From positions 148,011,640 to 148,075,639 of the forward strand of contig CM043955.1 of NCBI GenBank assembly GCA_014529385.2: a DNA stretch of 64,000 nucleotides. The letters are read 5' to 3'. Under the pieces are notes generated by a model that had not been told where the DNA came from, did no database searches, and saw nothing but the letters and a program-made list of their open reading frames with translations. Origin of the DNA: Adiantum capillus-veneris (lineage: Eukaryota > Streptophyta > Polypodiopsida > Polypodiales > Pteridaceae). Position 1 is the stretch's first letter; each line of letters opens with the position of its first letter. Shown here piece by piece: positions 63,893-64,000 of the stretch. The translations under genes were made by a program, and so were the position numbers.

Positions 63893-64000
63893 GGTAAATG
63901 CTGCACCTGATGTGAAAACTGTCCAAAAGAGAAACGAAGCGGGAACAACACGTGCTATATAGCACAAACCGTAGAAGACTGTAAGGCACATGTTATGCAG

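Larger units (their letters stand above)
59314..64000 (-). mobile_element. Cop-4: Ty1/copia element, minus strand, 5' end outside the window
   Basis: The 3' LTR (59314-59524) and polypurine tract are at left. RNase H, RT, integrase, protease and gag read rightward to the gag start at 63892. The primer site and 5' LTR lie beyond 64000. It is inserted in the Gyp-5 3' ORF; the presumed left duplication is AGGGT (59309-59313) but the right one cannot be checked. It is the same family as Cop-2. A few stops and frameshifts make it defective. Confidence 0.88.

Overview
The window is plant nuclear DNA made almost entirely of LTR retrotransposons. I found no host protein-coding gene and no tRNA, rRNA or CRISPR locus. 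The assignment to a land plant rests on the element types: tRNA-Met-type primer sites (TGGTATCAGAGC) after several LTRs, Ty1/copia elements with plant-type integrase and RT motifs, a chromodomain-like Ty3/gypsy element, and large Athila/Tat-like Ty3/gypsy elements with an extra ORF after integrase. Long CA, GA, CAA and poly-C tracts and nested insertions fit a large, repeat-rich genome. The lineage within land plants cannot be fixed from this sequence.

Layout. 1-2.7 kb: AT-rich DNA with an eroded gag and a hairpin. 2.7-5.4 kb: a deleted copia element with 173-bp LTRs (Cop-1). 5.7-9.1 kb: an eroded gypsy gag, a diverged LTR and a protease relic (Gyp-1). 9.1-16.7 kb: an eroded copia (Cop-2) split by a degenerate gypsy (Gyp-2, 9424-15308). 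16.8-18.1 kb: a gypsy integrase tail, a 50-nt C run, a CAA array and unassigned DNA. 18.1-46.8 kb: a chromodomain-like gypsy family in tandem (Gyp-3: a truncated upstream copy, a shared LTR, then a full copy). The gag of the full copy is split by a 17.5-kb minus-strand gypsy element (Gyp-4, 23316-40834, exact 5-bp duplication CAAAG). 46.8-59.3 kb: an Athila/Tat-like gypsy (Gyp-5), split by a copia element (Cop-3, 51482-55258, duplication GAACA) and cut at its 3' ORF by a minus-strand copia (Cop-4, 59314 to beyond the window).

The most unusual object is Gyp-4. Its gag-pol runs in one reading frame from an ATG at 39922 to about 31340, broken by single nonsense codons. It encodes an unfamiliar N-terminal region, gag, three zinc-knuckle-like motifs, a retropepsin, RT, RNase H, a precise 126-residue tandem duplication of the integrase zinc-binding domain, the integrase core, and then a second retropepsin-like domain downstream of integrase followed by W-x-P-K repeats. 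A non-coding spacer of about 2.7 kb holds five copies of a 24-bp palindrome. After it comes an intact 1085-residue coiled-coil ORF that ends just before the polypurine tract. Gyp-5 has a 3' ORF in the same position with a short matching segment, and its 5' region holds a different 22-bp palindrome that also has a CGCG core.

Relative ages from nesting: Gyp-4 is younger than Gyp-3, Cop-3 and Cop-4 are younger than Gyp-5, and Gyp-2 is younger than Cop-2. Cop-2 and Cop-4 are old and young members of one copia family.
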